A stretch of DNA of 64,000 nucleotides from Pseudohalioglobus sediminis (GTDB taxonomy: Bacteria; Pseudomonadota; Gammaproteobacteria; Pseudomonadales; Halieaceae). How positions within the stretch are numbered: the stretch's first letter is position 1; every line of letters begins with the position of its first letter. The notes under the pieces were generated by a model, which had not been told where the DNA came from, made no database searches, and was given only the letters and a program-made list of their open reading frames with translations. Positions 63,801-64,000 of this stretch are shown here, in pieces. The position numbers and the translations under genes are program-made. The DNA is taken from positions 806,001-870,000 of the forward strand of contig NZ_VTUX01000001.1 in NCBI RefSeq assembly GCF_008370495.1. Reading direction: 5' to 3'.

Positions 63801-64000
63801 GGGTGCACCCCCGGCGCGGCGATGTAGGCGGTGATCTCGCGCTGCGCATCCAGCTTGAGCAGGTGATTGACCCGTGCGGGCAGATACCGCAAACAGTGCT
63901 CGGTGAGGCGCTGGTAGTGGCTGACAAAACGCGCCACCTCGGCGTCGCTCATCACGCCGGCGCCACTGCGTTGCGCCGCCAGTTTGTGCTCCTGCTCGAG
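63797..64000 (-). CDS. Probable D-glycerate kinase, C-terminal part (partial)
   Basis: An open minus-strand frame enters from the right edge and ends at TGA 63797-63799. The 67-residue tail contains LEQEHKLAAQRSGAGVMSDA and EVARFVSHYQRLTEHCLRYL, then ends with VNHLLKLDAQREITAYIAAP. The pattern EQEHKL...GxMSDAEVxxFVxxYxxLT is what I recall from P-loop glycerate kinases of the plant/cyanobacterial GLYK type. Such an enzyme would phosphorylate the D-glycerate released by the phosphorylase, so context and motif agree. Most of the protein, including the P-loop, lies outside the window. Confidence 0.65.
   Translation of the reverse strand, partial: LEQEHKLAAQRSGAGVMSDAEVARFVSHYQRLTEHCLRYLPARVNHLLKLDAQREITAYIAAPGVHP

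Overview
This 64 kb window is a gene-dense, high-GC stretch of a Gammaproteobacterium. The envelope-gene order from pyrH to rnhB, the Xanthomonas-like order of the type II secretion genes, the steroid-catabolic genes and the glucosylglycerate genes suggest a marine, Halieaceae-like heterotroph. That placement is an inference from gene content; there is no rRNA or other decisive marker. Almost everything is on the minus strand. Only the partial BON-domain gene at the left edge, sodB and the alkyltransferase-like gene are on the plus strand. No tRNA, rRNA, CRISPR array, transposase or phage gene was recognised, and no gene-free gap much exceeds 300 bases.

Layout. (1) 81-12819 is the conserved essential run pyrH-frr-uppS-cdsA-dxr-rseP-bamA-skp-lpxD-fabZ-lpxA-lpxB-rnhB, with many stop/start overlaps: translation, isoprenoid and phospholipid synthesis, outer-membrane protein assembly and lipid A synthesis. 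(2) 12957-19257 holds a urate-oxidase-N-type membrane protein, sodB, a divergent crotonase, groESL, fxsA, a DUF481 outer-membrane protein and an alkyltransferase-like DNA-repair protein. The groESL control region has a perfect CIRCE operator between a sigma70-like and a sigma32-like promoter. (3) 19290-30831 is an unusual surface-glycan block: an exported, apparently highly expressed protein, a periplasmic parvulin, a GT2 enzyme, a sulfotransferase-GT2-GT4 fusion of about 1180 residues, a tandem sulfotransferase fusion, an AmpG-like permease and a third sulfotransferase. (4) 30931-41913 holds a small lipoprotein and a complete type II secretion operon, gspEFGHIJKLMCD.

(5) 42050-57669 is a 15.6 kb apparent operon for degradation of steroid rings C and D (HIP pathway). 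It runs fadD3, two AsnC/Lrp regulators, ipdA, ipdB, ipdC, echA20, two acyl-CoA dehydrogenases, fadA6, an SDR, two more acyl-CoA dehydrogenases (one FadE30-like), ipdF and a second thiolase, and ends at a hairpin terminator. GC-rich inverted repeats and short tandem repeats lie only in its intergenic gaps. Immediately upstream are a metallo-beta-lactamase-fold hydrolase and FabV. (6) 59941-64000 is a glucosylglycerate module: GH13 phosphorylase, glucosyl-3-phosphoglycerate synthase, HAD phosphatase and the end of a probable glycerate kinase. Together these could make, dephosphorylate and recycle the compatible solute.

The most promising undescribed biology is the sulfotransferase/glycosyltransferase block linked to an abundant exported protein and flanked by a type II secretion operon. 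Next is the steroid C/D-ring operon with twin AsnC-type regulators in place of a TetR regulator. Function calls rest on recognised motifs and remembered family sequences; no database search was run.
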